A DNA stretch of 64,000 bases. Source: Marinimicrobium locisalis (lineage in GTDB: Bacteria > Pseudomonadota > Gammaproteobacteria > Pseudomonadales > Cellvibrionaceae). Position 1 is the stretch's first letter; each line of letters starts with the position of its first letter. Below are positions 1-8,527 of the stretch, piece by piece. The notes beneath the pieces are model-generated. The model searched no databases. It was not told the DNA's origin and saw only the letters and a list, made by a program, of their open reading frames with translations. The translations under genes and the position numbers were made by a program. Location: contig NZ_JBDLLG010000011.1 of the NCBI RefSeq assembly GCF_039822625.1, positions 81,552-145,551 on the forward strand, written 5' to 3'.

Positions 1-179
1 ACTGGCTCAACCAACAGGAGGGCCTCAAAATCCAGACCGTGCCCACCTGCACCATCATCACTGGCGACTACGACCGGGTGATGGACGTACTGCGAGACGG
101 ACTGAAATACAGTTACGAAAATTTTGGCAAAGCCGTCTTCGTCACCAAATTCCTGCCCAACTACGAAGCTCTCAACTGA
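1..179 (+). CDS. C-terminal part of a YkoF/MTH1187-like thiamine-binding protein (5' truncated)
   Basis: An open frame enters from the left edge and stops at 177-179, giving about 58 residues. The piece reads IQTVPTCTIITGDYDRVMDV, then a helix and a final strand ending FLPNYEALN. This resembles the last helix and strand of the ferredoxin-like YkoF/MTH1187 domain, which binds thiamine or its pyrimidine. The stop is one base before the ATG of the PnuC-family gene, so the two are almost certainly co-transcribed. The next two genes also fit thiamine salvage. The family call rests on a short fragment read by eye, and the context carries much of the weight. Confidence 0.45.
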   Translation, partial: WLNQQEGLKIQTVPTCTIITGDYDRVMDVLRDGLKYSYENFGKAVFVTKFLPNYEALN

Positions 180-180
180 C

Positions 181-813
181 ATGAACGACGTCACCCAGCA
201 AATCGCCAACACCTGGTCCCAGTGGCTCGGGTGGGAACTGGTCGCGGTGGTTCTGGCCGTCGCCTACATTCTGCTTGCCGTGCGGCAAAACCCCCTTTGC
301 TGGTACTGCGGTTTCGCCAGCACCGCCATCTACACCGTGCTGTACTGGAACGTCAGCCTGCTCATGGAATCCGGCCTCAACGTCTACTACATGGCCATGG
401 CCGTCTACGGCTGGTGGCAGTGGCGCCATGGCGGGGAAGGCGATACCGAACTGCCCGTGCAAACCTGGCCCTGGCAAAAGCACCTGCTGGTGATTGCCGG
501 CGTGCTGCTGGCGAGTGCCGCCAGCGGTACCTGGTTGACGTACTTCAGCGAAGCCGCCTGGCCCTATGTTGACTCATTCACTACCTGGGCCGCGGTAGTC
601 ACCACCTTCATGGTCGCGCGCAAAGTGCTCGAGAACTGGCCTTACTGGATGGTCATCAACAGCACCGCCATTGTGGTACTGATCGACAGGGAAATGTACC
701 TCACCGCACTGCTTCTGATGAGCTACCTCGTGATTTCGGTATTCGGTTGGATTAACTGGTACCGGGACTATCGCGGTTTGAGCGTCGGGCAGACGGAGGC
801 AACCCGTGGCTGA
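181..813 (+). CDS. pnuC: PnuC/PnuT-family vitamin permease (probably thiamine)
   Basis: This is a 210-residue inner-membrane protein with about seven hydrophobic segments and the Trp/Tyr-rich look of the PnuC family (NVYYMAMAVYGWWQWRHG near residues 62-79, GWINWYRDYRG near the C-terminus). PnuC proteins move nicotinamide riboside by facilitated diffusion, and the PnuT branch moves thiamine; trapping depends on a partner kinase. I chose ATG 181, just after the preceding stop, because it gives the usual family length; an upstream TTG at 124 would lie inside the previous gene. The gene overlaps the next one, a ThiK-like kinase, by 8 bases. That pairing and the upstream gene favour thiamine as substrate. 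No riboswitch is visible here because the operon start lies outside the window. Confidence 0.85.
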   Translation: MNDVTQQIANTWSQWLGWELVAVVLAVAYILLAVRQNPLCWYCGFASTAIYTVLYWNVSLLMESGLNVYYMAMAVYGWWQWRHGGEGDTELPVQTWPWQKHLLVIAGVLLASAASGTWLTYFSEAAWPYVDSFTTWAAVVTTFMVARKVLENWPYWMVINSTAIVVLIDREMYLTALLLMSYLVISVFGWINWYRDYRGLSVGQTEATRG

Positions 814-1573
814 GTCGGCCGGTGCGCTGGAGCAGGCGCTCGATACCTGGCCGGACTGGTGCATGGGGCTGAACGGCCGCCCCAGCGTCATTGCCCCGGT
901 GCCGGGCGGGCGAACCAATCTCAGTTATCAACTCCATGCCCCCGGGTTGCCCTACGAGCTGCTGTTGCGGCTGAACAACCCCCAAGGGGAGTCCCTGGGT
1001 ATCCGGCGTGAACATGAACAACGAATCCTGGATACTGTCGCGGCGGCGGACATCACGCCCGGCGCTGACTATTGGTCGCCGGACTACCGTTTTACCGTTT
1101 TTCGGCATATTGGCGCTCGCACCTGGAGCGCGAGGGACCTGGAAAATCCCCATCAACGTCGCCGGTTACAGCAAATGCTGGCCCGGGTGCACCAACTCGA
1201 ACCGGAGACCCCCGTCCGATGCTATCAGGATTACCTCAATCACTATTGGCAGCAGTTGGACGTGGCCGGAATGGTTGGCCCGGTTTTGGCTCGGGCTTGG
1301 GAAGAATTCTGGCCGCGTTTGGTAGCGTTTGACCACTCCGGGTGGCGGCCGGTACTCACCCATCACGACTTGATTCCGGAAAACATTCTGGAAACCGACG
1401 AACGGCTGTACCTGATTGACTGGGAGTATGCCGCCGTGGGCCACCCCGACATTGATCGTTGGTGTCTCGATCCCAGCCTGGTGTTGGACCCATTCGTGCA
1501 CGAGCTTGCGCAGTGGACGAATGAGCTATGGGAAAGGGTAGTTGCGTTGAACTCACGCCGTGCCGAGCAGTGA
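806..1573 (+). CDS. Aminoglycoside/choline-kinase-fold phosphotransferase, probable thiamine kinase
   Basis: A 255-residue kinase of the APH/ThiK fold. Visible motifs are an N-terminal glycine-rich loop (PGGRTNLSYQ, about residues 32-41), the catalytic loop HHDLIPENIL with the HxDxxxxN signature (about 189-198) and the metal-binding LIDWEYA (about 206-212). The GTG start at 806 is supported by GGAGG at 795-799 and by an 8-base overlap with the permease gene. E. coli ThiK has the same motif order and similar length. The substrate is inferred from context: phosphorylation would trap imported thiamine. Choline or another small alcohol remains possible. The 3' end overlaps the convergent AraC-family gene by 21 bases. 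Confidence 0.65.
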   Translation: MAESAGALEQALDTWPDWCMGLNGRPSVIAPVPGGRTNLSYQLHAPGLPYELLLRLNNPQGESLGIRREHEQRILDTVAAADITPGADYWSPDYRFTVFRHIGARTWSARDLENPHQRRRLQQMLARVHQLEPETPVRCYQDYLNHYWQQLDVAGMVGPVLARAWEEFWPRLVAFDHSGWRPVLTHHDLIPENILETDERLYLIDWEYAAVGHPDIDRWCLDPSLVLDPFVHELAQWTNELWERVVALNSRRAEQ

Positions 1574-2557
1574 ACTGGGTAGTACGCCAGTCCAGCGTTT
1601 GAAGGCGCGGCGCAAGTTGCGCCCATCGTGAAAATGCAGTCGGCGGGCTACTTCCTCCACTGACAGGCCCTGTCGGGTCAGCCAGTCGATGGCCAGCTGC
1701 TGGCGTACTTGGTCGTAGCGAGCCTGAAAATGGGTGTCATGTTTCTTGAAGCGGCGTTTCAGTGTCGCTGTGCTCACGCCCAGATGCATCGCCAACTTTT
1801 CCATGCTGGGGGCCTGGTCGATGGTCTCCATTAGGTGGTGGTCAACGTAGGCCACGAAGCCCTTGAGCTCCCCGCTTGAGTTTTGGGTGGCTTGCGCAAT
1901 GGCGGAAGCCGCGGCGCTGGCGGAGCTTCTGGGCCAGGGGGCGAGCAGGCTGTCGCGCTCAATCCACATAAAGCACGAACGGCTGTTTTCCTGCAGGTTC
2001 GGCCCCCAGTGCACGGCGTATTGCTCGGGATGCTTCACCCGGCCCGGCACCGCGTAGTGCCAGGGAAAGGGGCGCTCACCGAGCCACTGGCAGAAAGAGG
2101 AAACGGCGGTCATCATCAGCGCATTCAGGAATTCGGCATTCGCCGCACCGCCGCAGGCATTAGACCAGTAGAGACGGGCCCCGCCCCCCTCCATTGTCAG
2201 GCGGGGCCACCACAGCGGGCTGAGGGTGCTGGCAAAGCGCTCGAGAATACGCAGTGCGTCTAAAAGATTCGCGGCGTTGGTCCAGGCAGCGCCCGCGGGC
2301 CCATAGTTACCGGGGAACAACCGGTGCCCGGTCAGAAAGGGCAGCTCTGCGGGGCCTAAACGCGAGGCGTTGTCAATCAACCGGAAACAGTGAGCCGGCT
2401 GTAGTAGTCGATCCCCGCGCTGGACATCGTCCATAAACAATCCTGTACCGCGAAGCAGTTTCTCCGGATCAAGGTCACGGTCAAGACACGCTTCAACCAG
2501 AGCGGCCGGCAGCCGGTGGATCGGTATGAACGGGGTGTCTATATCGTACAGGCTCAT
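1553..2557 (-). CDS. AraC-family transcriptional regulator (Arabinose_bd + HTH_18 type)
   Basis: A 334-residue regulator of the OruR/ToxR-like AraC class. Residues about 15-210 match the arabinose-binding-like sensor seen in this class (PGNYGPAGAAW, LRILERFASTLSP). The last about 100 residues hold two helix-turn-helix units (SMEKLAMHLGVSTATLKRRF and LSVEEVARRLHFHDGRNLRR). I start it at the ATG whose complement is 2555-2557; a longer frame would run through the preceding gene. Its start is only 5 bases after the stop of the degenerate GGDEF gene, so the two are probably one transcript. Ligand and targets are not evident. The adjacent thiamine and phytate operons are candidates but nothing in the sequence shows control of either. 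Confidence 0.85.
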   Translation of the reverse strand: MSLYDIDTPFIPIHRLPAALVEACLDRDLDPEKLLRGTGLFMDDVQRGDRLLQPAHCFRLIDNASRLGPAELPFLTGHRLFPGNYGPAGAAWTNAANLLDALRILERFASTLSPLWWPRLTMEGGGARLYWSNACGGAANAEFLNALMMTAVSSFCQWLGERPFPWHYAVPGRVKHPEQYAVHWGPNLQENSRSCFMWIERDSLLAPWPRSSASAAASAIAQATQNSSGELKGFVAYVDHHLMETIDQAPSMEKLAMHLGVSTATLKRRFKKHDTHFQARYDQVRQQLAIDWLTRQGLSVEEVARRLHFHDGRNLRRAFKRWTGVLPSSLLGTA

Positions 2558-2562
2558 AACAG

Positions 2563-3510
2563 TCAGGCGGCCTGTCGCGGCGCCTGCGCCTCCTTGGCCT
2601 GTAGTAGTGACTGAGTGGCCACCGTCAGCAATTGCTCGCGCCGGGTCGGCGGGTTCAGGGCCAGCCCGACACTGGCCGTATGAAACAGTGACTCCCCCTG
2701 CGCGGTTTTGTAGGCAAAGTGTTGTACCGCATTGGCAAGCTGTTGGGCCTGTTCGCGCGCAAGCAGTTGTCCCGTGCCGGGCATCAAAACGGCAAAGCGG
2801 TCCCCGGCGTAGCGGCACAGCAGATCGCATCGGCGCAGGTTCAGCAAGAGCAGCTCACTGAGTTCTCGTAGCAATCGATCACACTCCTGGCTTCCGTACT
2901 GGCGGTTGGTCACCGAGAAGTGATCAATATCCAACAGCAGTAAAGCAAAGGGTTGGCCCTCCCGCTCGGCCCTTTCGGTCATCAACTGCAACTGTTGTTG
3001 CAGGTACCGGGCATCGCCCAGTCCGGTGAGTTGATCCTGCAGCCGGTATTCCCGGTAAAATTGCTCGCGTTTGCGCTCGCGCTGGTTGAAAACACGCTGT
3101 TCCCGGTGCCAGTGAAAGAGGCCTACTGTGAGCAGAATCAGCCCGCAGGGTGTCAGCGTCGACTCCAGCCCGCCGCGGAAAAAGTGGCCCTCCGGCAGGG
3201 TGATTACCTCATCCACCACATCCTGAAAAGTCCCCAGGAATAACAGTGCCAACCCCATCGCCAGCCAGTTGGTCACCGCGCCGGCCGGGCGACTGTTGAG
3301 CGTAAACAACCACCAGGCAAGCGCCATCAAGGTCACGCTGCCTTCCCCGAGAATATCCAGCCAGTCGATATCGCCCCAGTCTTTGACCGTACCGATCATC
3401 AGGGTGGCGATCAGTATTAGATTCAGAGCTAGAAGGGTGGCCAGCAGTTTCCAGAGGTGTAGCGCGAGCATGGGTCGGGTTCCAGTGGGAAAAGAATGTA
3501 AGCCACTCAT
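2563..3510 (-). CDS. Membrane protein with degenerate GGDEF domain, possible c-di-GMP receptor
   Basis: A 315-residue protein with four or five hydrophobic N-terminal segments (to about residue 130), a short coiled linker (REQRVFNQRERKREQFYREY) and a C-terminal GGDEF-fold domain (about 155-315). The signature reads AGDRF instead of GG(D/E)EF, so the catalytic Glu is Arg and diguanylate cyclase activity is unlikely. The allosteric I-site RxxD is kept (RRCD) at exactly five residues before the signature, as expected for a c-di-GMP-binding receptor. The metal-binding Asp (LLLDIDHFS) is present. The start is uncertain: ATG 3510 or an internal ATG 13 codons in (MLALHLW), neither with a clear ribosome site. 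It is followed 5 bases later by the AraC-family gene. Confidence 0.8.
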   Translation of the reverse strand: MSGLHSFPTGTRPMLALHLWKLLATLLALNLILIATLMIGTVKDWGDIDWLDILGEGSVTLMALAWWLFTLNSRPAGAVTNWLAMGLALLFLGTFQDVVDEVITLPEGHFFRGGLESTLTPCGLILLTVGLFHWHREQRVFNQRERKREQFYREYRLQDQLTGLGDARYLQQQLQLMTERAEREGQPFALLLLDIDHFSVTNRQYGSQECDRLLRELSELLLLNLRRCDLLCRYAGDRFAVLMPGTGQLLAREQAQQLANAVQHFAYKTAQGESLFHTASVGLALNPPTRREQLLTVATQSLLQAKEAQAPRQAA

Positions 3511-3747
3511 TACCAGAGAAATGCAACGTTTTTATGACAGCCGGATTTTGGGCCTGAAACGTCGGACATTTTGTGAGAGGGGCAAAATGGATCACGCTAT
3601 TTTTGGTGCGCGACGGTGCAGGCGAACGCACGGTGAGAACGATGCTGTGGTGGACTCCGCCGCCCGCTCTGCAAGCCAGAATAGTGAGGGGGCATATCAG
3701 CTCAAAAATGCCCTGGTTCACCACCGGTTTGGCCCGTTCGAGTCGGG

Positions 3748-3765
3748 CTGTCATCGCGCTGTCAC
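3748..3765 (+). promoter_or_regulatory. Pho box (PhoB operator)
   Basis: CTGTCAT (3748-3754), four bases CGCG, then CTGTCAC (3759-3765). This is the two direct 7-mers with 4-base spacing of the E. coli Pho box. Ten bases further is TAGCGT (3776-3781), placed where a PhoB-dependent -10 should be. The site lies about 60-75 bases before the TonB-receptor start. The rest of the 314-bp gap 3511-3824 shows nothing else clear. Confidence 0.85.
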
Positions 3766-3824
3766 CTGTCCCGCCTAGCGTGCTCCTCGAATTGCTATCG
3801 ACGTGGCTTGAGGCCATGACATCT

Positions 3825-6590
3825 ATGGGGGATAAGATTGTGAAAGCGTTGACGAATCGTATAGGTACACGCCGTCTGCTTGCGACGGCCATCGCGACCG
3901 CCGCCAGCGGTATGGCGTGGGCGGACGGTCAGGTGACCGGCCAACTGGTTTCCGACAACACCGGTGCGCCGCTTGAAGGGGCTCAGGTCCGCATTGAGCA
4001 GCTGAACCTGAATGCCGTGACCGGTCGGGACGGCCGCTTCTACTTGCGCGATGTGGAAGCGGGGGCCTATGTGCTGGAGATCAATTACTTGGGCTCGAAT
4101 GTTCAGCGCGAACAGATTCGGGTCGAAGATGATCAGACGCTGGTTCGCAACTTGCGCCTTTCCGACGGTGCGATCGAAACGCTGGTCATACGCGGTCAGG
4201 CGGGCAGTCTGAACAAGTCCTTGAACCTGCAACGCACCGCAGACAATATCGTTAGCGCGGTTTCATCCAACGCCATTGGCCAGTTCCCGGATACCAACGT
4301 GTCCGAAGCACTGCAACGGCTTCCCGGTCTGTCCATCGAGCGTGACCAGGGCGAAGGGCGTTACGTGCGCATTCGCGGCATGGGCCCGGACTACAACAGT
4401 GTGACGGTCAACGGCGTCAGCCTTCCCTCCCCGGACAGCGGTCGTCGTGCCGTGGCTCTGGATGTCATTCCTTCCGATTTGCTGGAAACTCTGGTTGTGT
4501 CCAAGACCGTCACCCCGGACATGGATGCCAACGCTCTGGGTGGCAGCATCGACATTCGAAGTTTGTCGGCGTTTGACCGCGAGGAAGCCTTCTATCGGGT
4601 TACCGCCGAAGGCAGTTACAACGATCTGACCGAAGAGACCAGCCCCAAATTCGCCGTCACGGGGAGCAACCAATTCAGCATCGGTGAGGGCAAAGATAAT
4701 TTTGGTGTGGCCCTGGGGGGAAGCTGGCACGAGCGCAGCTTCGGTTCGCACAATGTGGAAACCGGGGGCGCCTGGGACTTTGATGATGGCGCGGCGCTGG
4801 AGGAAGCGGAGCAGCGGCTCTATCGCATTACGCGCGAGCGCTCTGGCATGACGTTAAATCTCGACTATAAACCGAGCGATAATACCGACCTATACTGGCG
4901 GACTCTGTACAGCGAGTTTACCGATTCGGAGATTCGCCTAGCCAACGTTCTTGAGTTTGAAGAGGCCACGGCCGAAGGCGCTGCAGGTGCTGTGGAAGTC
5001 GAACGCGAACTCAAAGACCGTGAAGAGACGCAGGAAATATTGTCCACATCGCTCGGTGGCTCCACGCGCTTTGACCAGTGGACGCTGGATTACCAGGTGG
5101 CTCTGTCGGAGTCCAGTGAAAATGAGCCTGTTCACATCGCCGGTGCCGTTTTCGCCTCTTCGGACGCCTTTGAAAACGTCGGGTTTGCCAGTGCTCGTAC
5201 GCCTTTGTTCGATGCCCCCGAAAGCTTTTATGCGCCTTCGGCCTATGAGCTGGATGAAGTGGAAGTCGCCCGCTCTGGGACGGAAGATGAATCCGAGTCG
5301 TTTCGGCTGGACCTGACTCGCGATGGTCGGCTCGGTGAAAACCCCGTGCAATTCAAATTTGGTGTGAAGCATATGGACCGCACCAAAACGGATGATGTGA
5401 CCATCTGGGTTTACGAAGACTTCGAAGATGCCGGAGTGGCCGGGGATGCACTGCTTCTGAGCGGTTACTCAGAAGGCGAGTTGGAGTACAACCTGGGGCG
5501 GCTCGGCCCCCATATTGAAACCGCACCGGTCTGGTCCACCATCGCGCCTCTGACCGCTGAGGATTACTTCGAGGAAGAAGACTCCCGTATCGAAGACTTC
5601 GAAATTCAGGAAGCGGTGAGCGCGGCCTATTTGATGGGGCGTATTGATATGGGCAACCTTCGTCTCCTGGGTGGGGTTCGCTACGAAGACACCGATTTTG
5701 AAGCCAGTGGCTCTCGCCTGACCGACGGCGAATTCTCTGATACCAATGCGCAGAACGAGTACGACCATGTTCTGCCGTCGCTGCAAATGCGCTACCTGCT
5801 CAGCGACAAAACTCAGGTGCGCGCGGCCTGGACCAATACATTGGTCCGTCCCATCTTCGAGCAGCTGGCTCCCAATTACATCATCGACGAAGACGAGGCC
5901 GAGTTCGGCAACCCGGTGTTGGAGCCGCTCGAGTCCTCCAATATTGATGTCGGTATTGAGCACTACATGGGTTATGCCAGCATGGTGTCGGCCTATGTGT
6001 TCTACAAAGACGTTGATCACTTCATCTACCAGACCGATCTGGCCGGGCAGGGCGAATATGCGGATTTCGATGAGGCGGTCACCTTTGCCAACGGCGACAC
6101 GGCCGAGCTGCGCGGCTTAGAGCTGGCCTTTACCAAACGCTTCAACGAACTGCCGGTGCCTTTCAACGGCTTTCTGGTCGCGGCCAACGGTACCTACACC
6201 GATTCGGACGCGACTTTGAGCTACCTTGACGACGGTGAGCGCGCGCAGCGGGACACGGTGCTGCCGAGTCAGTCCGAGTGGACCGGCAATTTCAGCCTCG
6301 GCTATGAGGCGGATCAGTTCAGTGTGCGTATGGCCGCGAACTACAAGTCCGAGTATCTGCTGGAAGTCACGGACCCCTCGGACGAGCGGTACGATGTCTT
6401 CGTCGATGAACAGGTACAGCTGGACCTTTCCGCCCGTTACTTTATTACCGAAGGTATTCAACTGGTATTTGAAGCGGTGAACCTGACGGACGAGCCCTAT
6501 TACGCCTACGTCAATCAGCCGGCCTATAACGCCCAGTACGAAGAGTACGGCATGACCTGGAAACTGGGCCTGAACATCACCAACTTCTAA
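3825..6590 (+). CDS. TonB-dependent receptor, Caulobacter type, for phytate or inositol phosphates
   Basis: An outer-membrane receptor of about 921 residues. It has a signal peptide ending near SGMAWA, then a carboxypeptidase-regulatory-like domain (GQVTGQLVSDNTGAPLEGA onward, about 70 residues). A plug follows (QFPDTNVSEALQRLPGLSIE, VRIRGMGPDYNSVTVNG), then a barrel ending in a C-terminal Phe. Three in-frame starts are plausible: ATG 3816, ATG 3825, and GTG 3840, which has GGGGGAT seven bases ahead; the mature protein is the same. It is the first gene behind a Pho box and is followed after 11 bases by a phytase and then PhoX. The substrate is therefore inferred to be phytate or lower inositol phosphates; the receptor family alone does not show it. 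Confidence 0.85.
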   Translation: MGDKIVKALTNRIGTRRLLATAIATAASGMAWADGQVTGQLVSDNTGAPLEGAQVRIEQLNLNAVTGRDGRFYLRDVEAGAYVLEINYLGSNVQREQIRVEDDQTLVRNLRLSDGAIETLVIRGQAGSLNKSLNLQRTADNIVSAVSSNAIGQFPDTNVSEALQRLPGLSIERDQGEGRYVRIRGMGPDYNSVTVNGVSLPSPDSGRRAVALDVIPSDLLETLVVSKTVTPDMDANALGGSIDIRSLSAFDREEAFYRVTAEGSYNDLTEETSPKFAVTGSNQFSIGEGKDNFGVALGGSWHERSFGSHNVETGGAWDFDDGAALEEAEQRLYRITRERSGMTLNLDYKPSDNTDLYWRTLYSEFTDSEIRLANVLEFEEATAEGAAGAVEVERELKDREETQEILSTSLGGSTRFDQWTLDYQVALSESSENEPVHIAGAVFASSDAFENVGFASARTPLFDAPESFYAPSAYELDEVEVARSGTEDESESFRLDLTRDGRLGENPVQFKFGVKHMDRTKTDDVTIWVYEDFEDAGVAGDALLLSGYSEGELEYNLGRLGPHIETAPVWSTIAPLTAEDYFEEEDSRIEDFEIQEAVSAAYLMGRIDMGNLRLLGGVRYEDTDFEASGSRLTDGEFSDTNAQNEYDHVLPSLQMRYLLSDKTQVRAAWTNTLVRPIFEQLAPNYIIDEDEAEFGNPVLEPLESSNIDVGIEHYMGYASMVSAYVFYKDVDHFIYQTDLAGQGEYADFDEAVTFANGDTAELRGLELAFTKRFNELPVPFNGFLVAANGTYTDSDATLSYLDDGERAQRDTVLPSQSEWTGNFSLGYEADQFSVRMAANYKSEYLLEVTDPSDERYDVFVDEQVQLDLSARYFITEGIQLVFEAVNLTDEPYYAYVNQPAYNAQYEEYGMTWKLGLNITNF

Positions 6591-6601
6591 GAGCGAGTCA
6601 C

Positions 6602-8527
6602 ATGCGAACTTTGATAGCGTCACTTTTGGGGGCCGGCCTGATGGTCGGCCTGTCGAGCGCCGCGGCGGCCCAATCCCTGCAACCTTTGCCGGAGTCCTTG
6701 GCGGGCTCCGAGTTGGCGCCGGTGATCGATGGCGATCAGCGGCTGCAAGGGTGGTGGCAGCGGGACGATCATTTGCGGTTGCTTGGTCCCGACTTCACCG
6801 AGCAGTTTGTGTCGAAAATGTCGGCCCAGGGGCTGGCCGTCCTGCGAGAGCCCGACGGCCAATGGCTGGTGGCCAGCGTTCTGGGAGCGGAACAGACCCC
6901 GACATTGATGCGCTGGAACGGGCAAGACAGCGTGCTGGAAAGGGTCAGCCAGACTGCGTCACCGGACTTTGCGGTTGAGGCCCTGTGTCTGCAGCGAGAC
7001 CCACAGGGGAATGTCTACCTGTTTCTGATTGATGAGCGCGGCAGTGCCAGTCAGTGGTGGTTGCGCGATAGCCGTGGAAATCCGGCGCAGCATAAGGTCC
7101 GTGAAGTGGCCGTCGCTCCCAACGGGACGGCTTGCATTGCCGATGGCCAGGGACAATTGTTTTTGGCCGAAGAAGGGTTGGGCCTGTGGCAGTACCCGAC
7201 TGATCCGGAAGCGGCTCCGGGGCGGTCGTTGGTGGATATCACCCCACCGTTCGGTTCGCTTTCAGAGGGAGCTGGAGCGCTGGCGCGGATCGGGCAGACC
7301 CTGGTGGCGATTGATATCGAGCACCGCCGCCCCCGCCTCTACACTCCGGGGGATGAGGGGTGGACGGTATGGCCGCTGGATGATGCCGGCGCGCTGGCGG
7401 AACTGGGGGAGCCGGAGCAGCTTCACGCCTGGCACGATGGCGAATCCCTGCAACTGGTGCTCAGAGATGACGACACCGGGCGCCATTTCCGCCTGGCGCT
7501 TGCCCTTCCGGAGGGGTTCCCGCGCCGCTATCTCTCAGAGCCTGCGGTTACCAAAGAGCTGCCCGAGGTCAAGCCCCGAGTCGAGACCGAGTCCGTGGCC
7601 CGTTTTGGGGATGCGGCCGACGACCCGGCGATCTGGGTTCACCCCTCCGACCCCTCGGCAAGCCGGGTACTGGGCACGGACAAGAAGCTGGGGCTCGATG
7701 TGTTTGACCTGAGGGGCAAACGCGTTCAGCACCTGCAGGTTGGACGGGTCAACAATGTTGACCTGCGGTACGGGTTTGACTGGGGCAGCGGGAAGGACGA
7801 CATCGCCGTCGCAACCCAGCGCGATCACAACAGCCTCTCCGTCTACCGGATCGACTCCACCACCGGCGAGGTGAGCCATCAGGCGGAGCTGCCCACAGCG
7901 CTGGAGGAGATCTATGGCCTCTGTCTTTACCAAAGTCAGGCGGGGGGGACCTATGCCATCGCCAATGGCAAAAGCGGTCGCTTTGAGCAGCATCGGCTGT
8001 TTGTGGAAGGCGGGGAACTTCGCTCGGAGGTGGCCAGACGGTTTGCGGTGCAGACCCAGCCGGAAGGGTGTGTGGCGGACGACGCTCGCGGGCAGCTGTA
8101 CGTCGGAGAAGAGGATCAGGGACTGTGGACTCTGCCGGCCGAGCCGGAAGCCGGTTCGGAGTTGACCGCCATTATTGAAGTGGGGGATATTGTGGTGGCC
8201 GACCTGGAAGGCGTCGCGCTTTACCCGCAGAGCAATGCCCGCTACCTGGTTCTGTCCAGCCAGGGTGACCACAGTTATGTCATACTCGACGCTGAGGCAC
8301 CCTACCGGGTGCGGGGCAAGTTCCGGGTAGCCGCCGATGCACAAACCGGTATTGACGGCGTATCCGAAACCGACGGGCTTGAGGCCAGTGCCCGTCCCAT
8401 GGGACCGGAGTTTGCCCAGGGCATGTTGGTAGTGCAGGACGGCCACAACGTCATGCCCGAGGCGCCCCAGAACTTCAAATATATTTCCTGGACCGATATC
8501 GCAGAGGCTTTGGATCTCGATGACTGA
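6602..8527 (+). CDS. Beta-propeller phytase (3-phytase), secreted
   Basis: A 641-residue protein with a signal peptide (cleavage near AAAAQS). The C-terminal half, from about residue 325, is a beta-propeller phytase: DDPAIWVHPSDP, GTDKKLGLDVFDLRGK, NNVDLRYGFDW, AVATQRDHNSLSVYRID, YAIANGKSGRFEQHRLF, QPEGCVADDARGQLYVGEED and DLEGVALY all follow the Bacillus PhyC pattern, with the acidic calcium-binding residues in place. The N-terminal half is a weaker, propeller-like stretch that lacks these motifs, so the protein is probably a tandem with one incomplete domain. The enzyme releases phosphate from calcium phytate in the periplasm or outside. It overlaps phoX by 8 bases and shares the Pho-box promoter. 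Confidence 0.93.
   Translation: MRTLIASLLGAGLMVGLSSAAAAQSLQPLPESLAGSELAPVIDGDQRLQGWWQRDDHLRLLGPDFTEQFVSKMSAQGLAVLREPDGQWLVASVLGAEQTPTLMRWNGQDSVLERVSQTASPDFAVEALCLQRDPQGNVYLFLIDERGSASQWWLRDSRGNPAQHKVREVAVAPNGTACIADGQGQLFLAEEGLGLWQYPTDPEAAPGRSLVDITPPFGSLSEGAGALARIGQTLVAIDIEHRRPRLYTPGDEGWTVWPLDDAGALAELGEPEQLHAWHDGESLQLVLRDDDTGRHFRLALALPEGFPRRYLSEPAVTKELPEVKPRVETESVARFGDAADDPAIWVHPSDPSASRVLGTDKKLGLDVFDLRGKRVQHLQVGRVNNVDLRYGFDWGSGKDDIAVATQRDHNSLSVYRIDSTTGEVSHQAELPTALEEIYGLCLYQSQAGGTYAIANGKSGRFEQHRLFVEGGELRSEVARRFAVQTQPEGCVADDARGQLYVGEEDQGLWTLPAEPEAGSELTAIIEVGDIVVADLEGVALYPQSNARYLVLSSQGDHSYVILDAEAPYRVRGKFRVAADAQTGIDGVSETDGLEASARPMGPEFAQGMLVVQDGHNVMPEAPQNFKYISWTDIAEALDLDD

Noticed and set aside
2563..3510. 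Active diguanylate cyclase
   Set aside because: The catalytic signature is AGDRF, lacking the required Glu, so only a receptor or structural role is supported.
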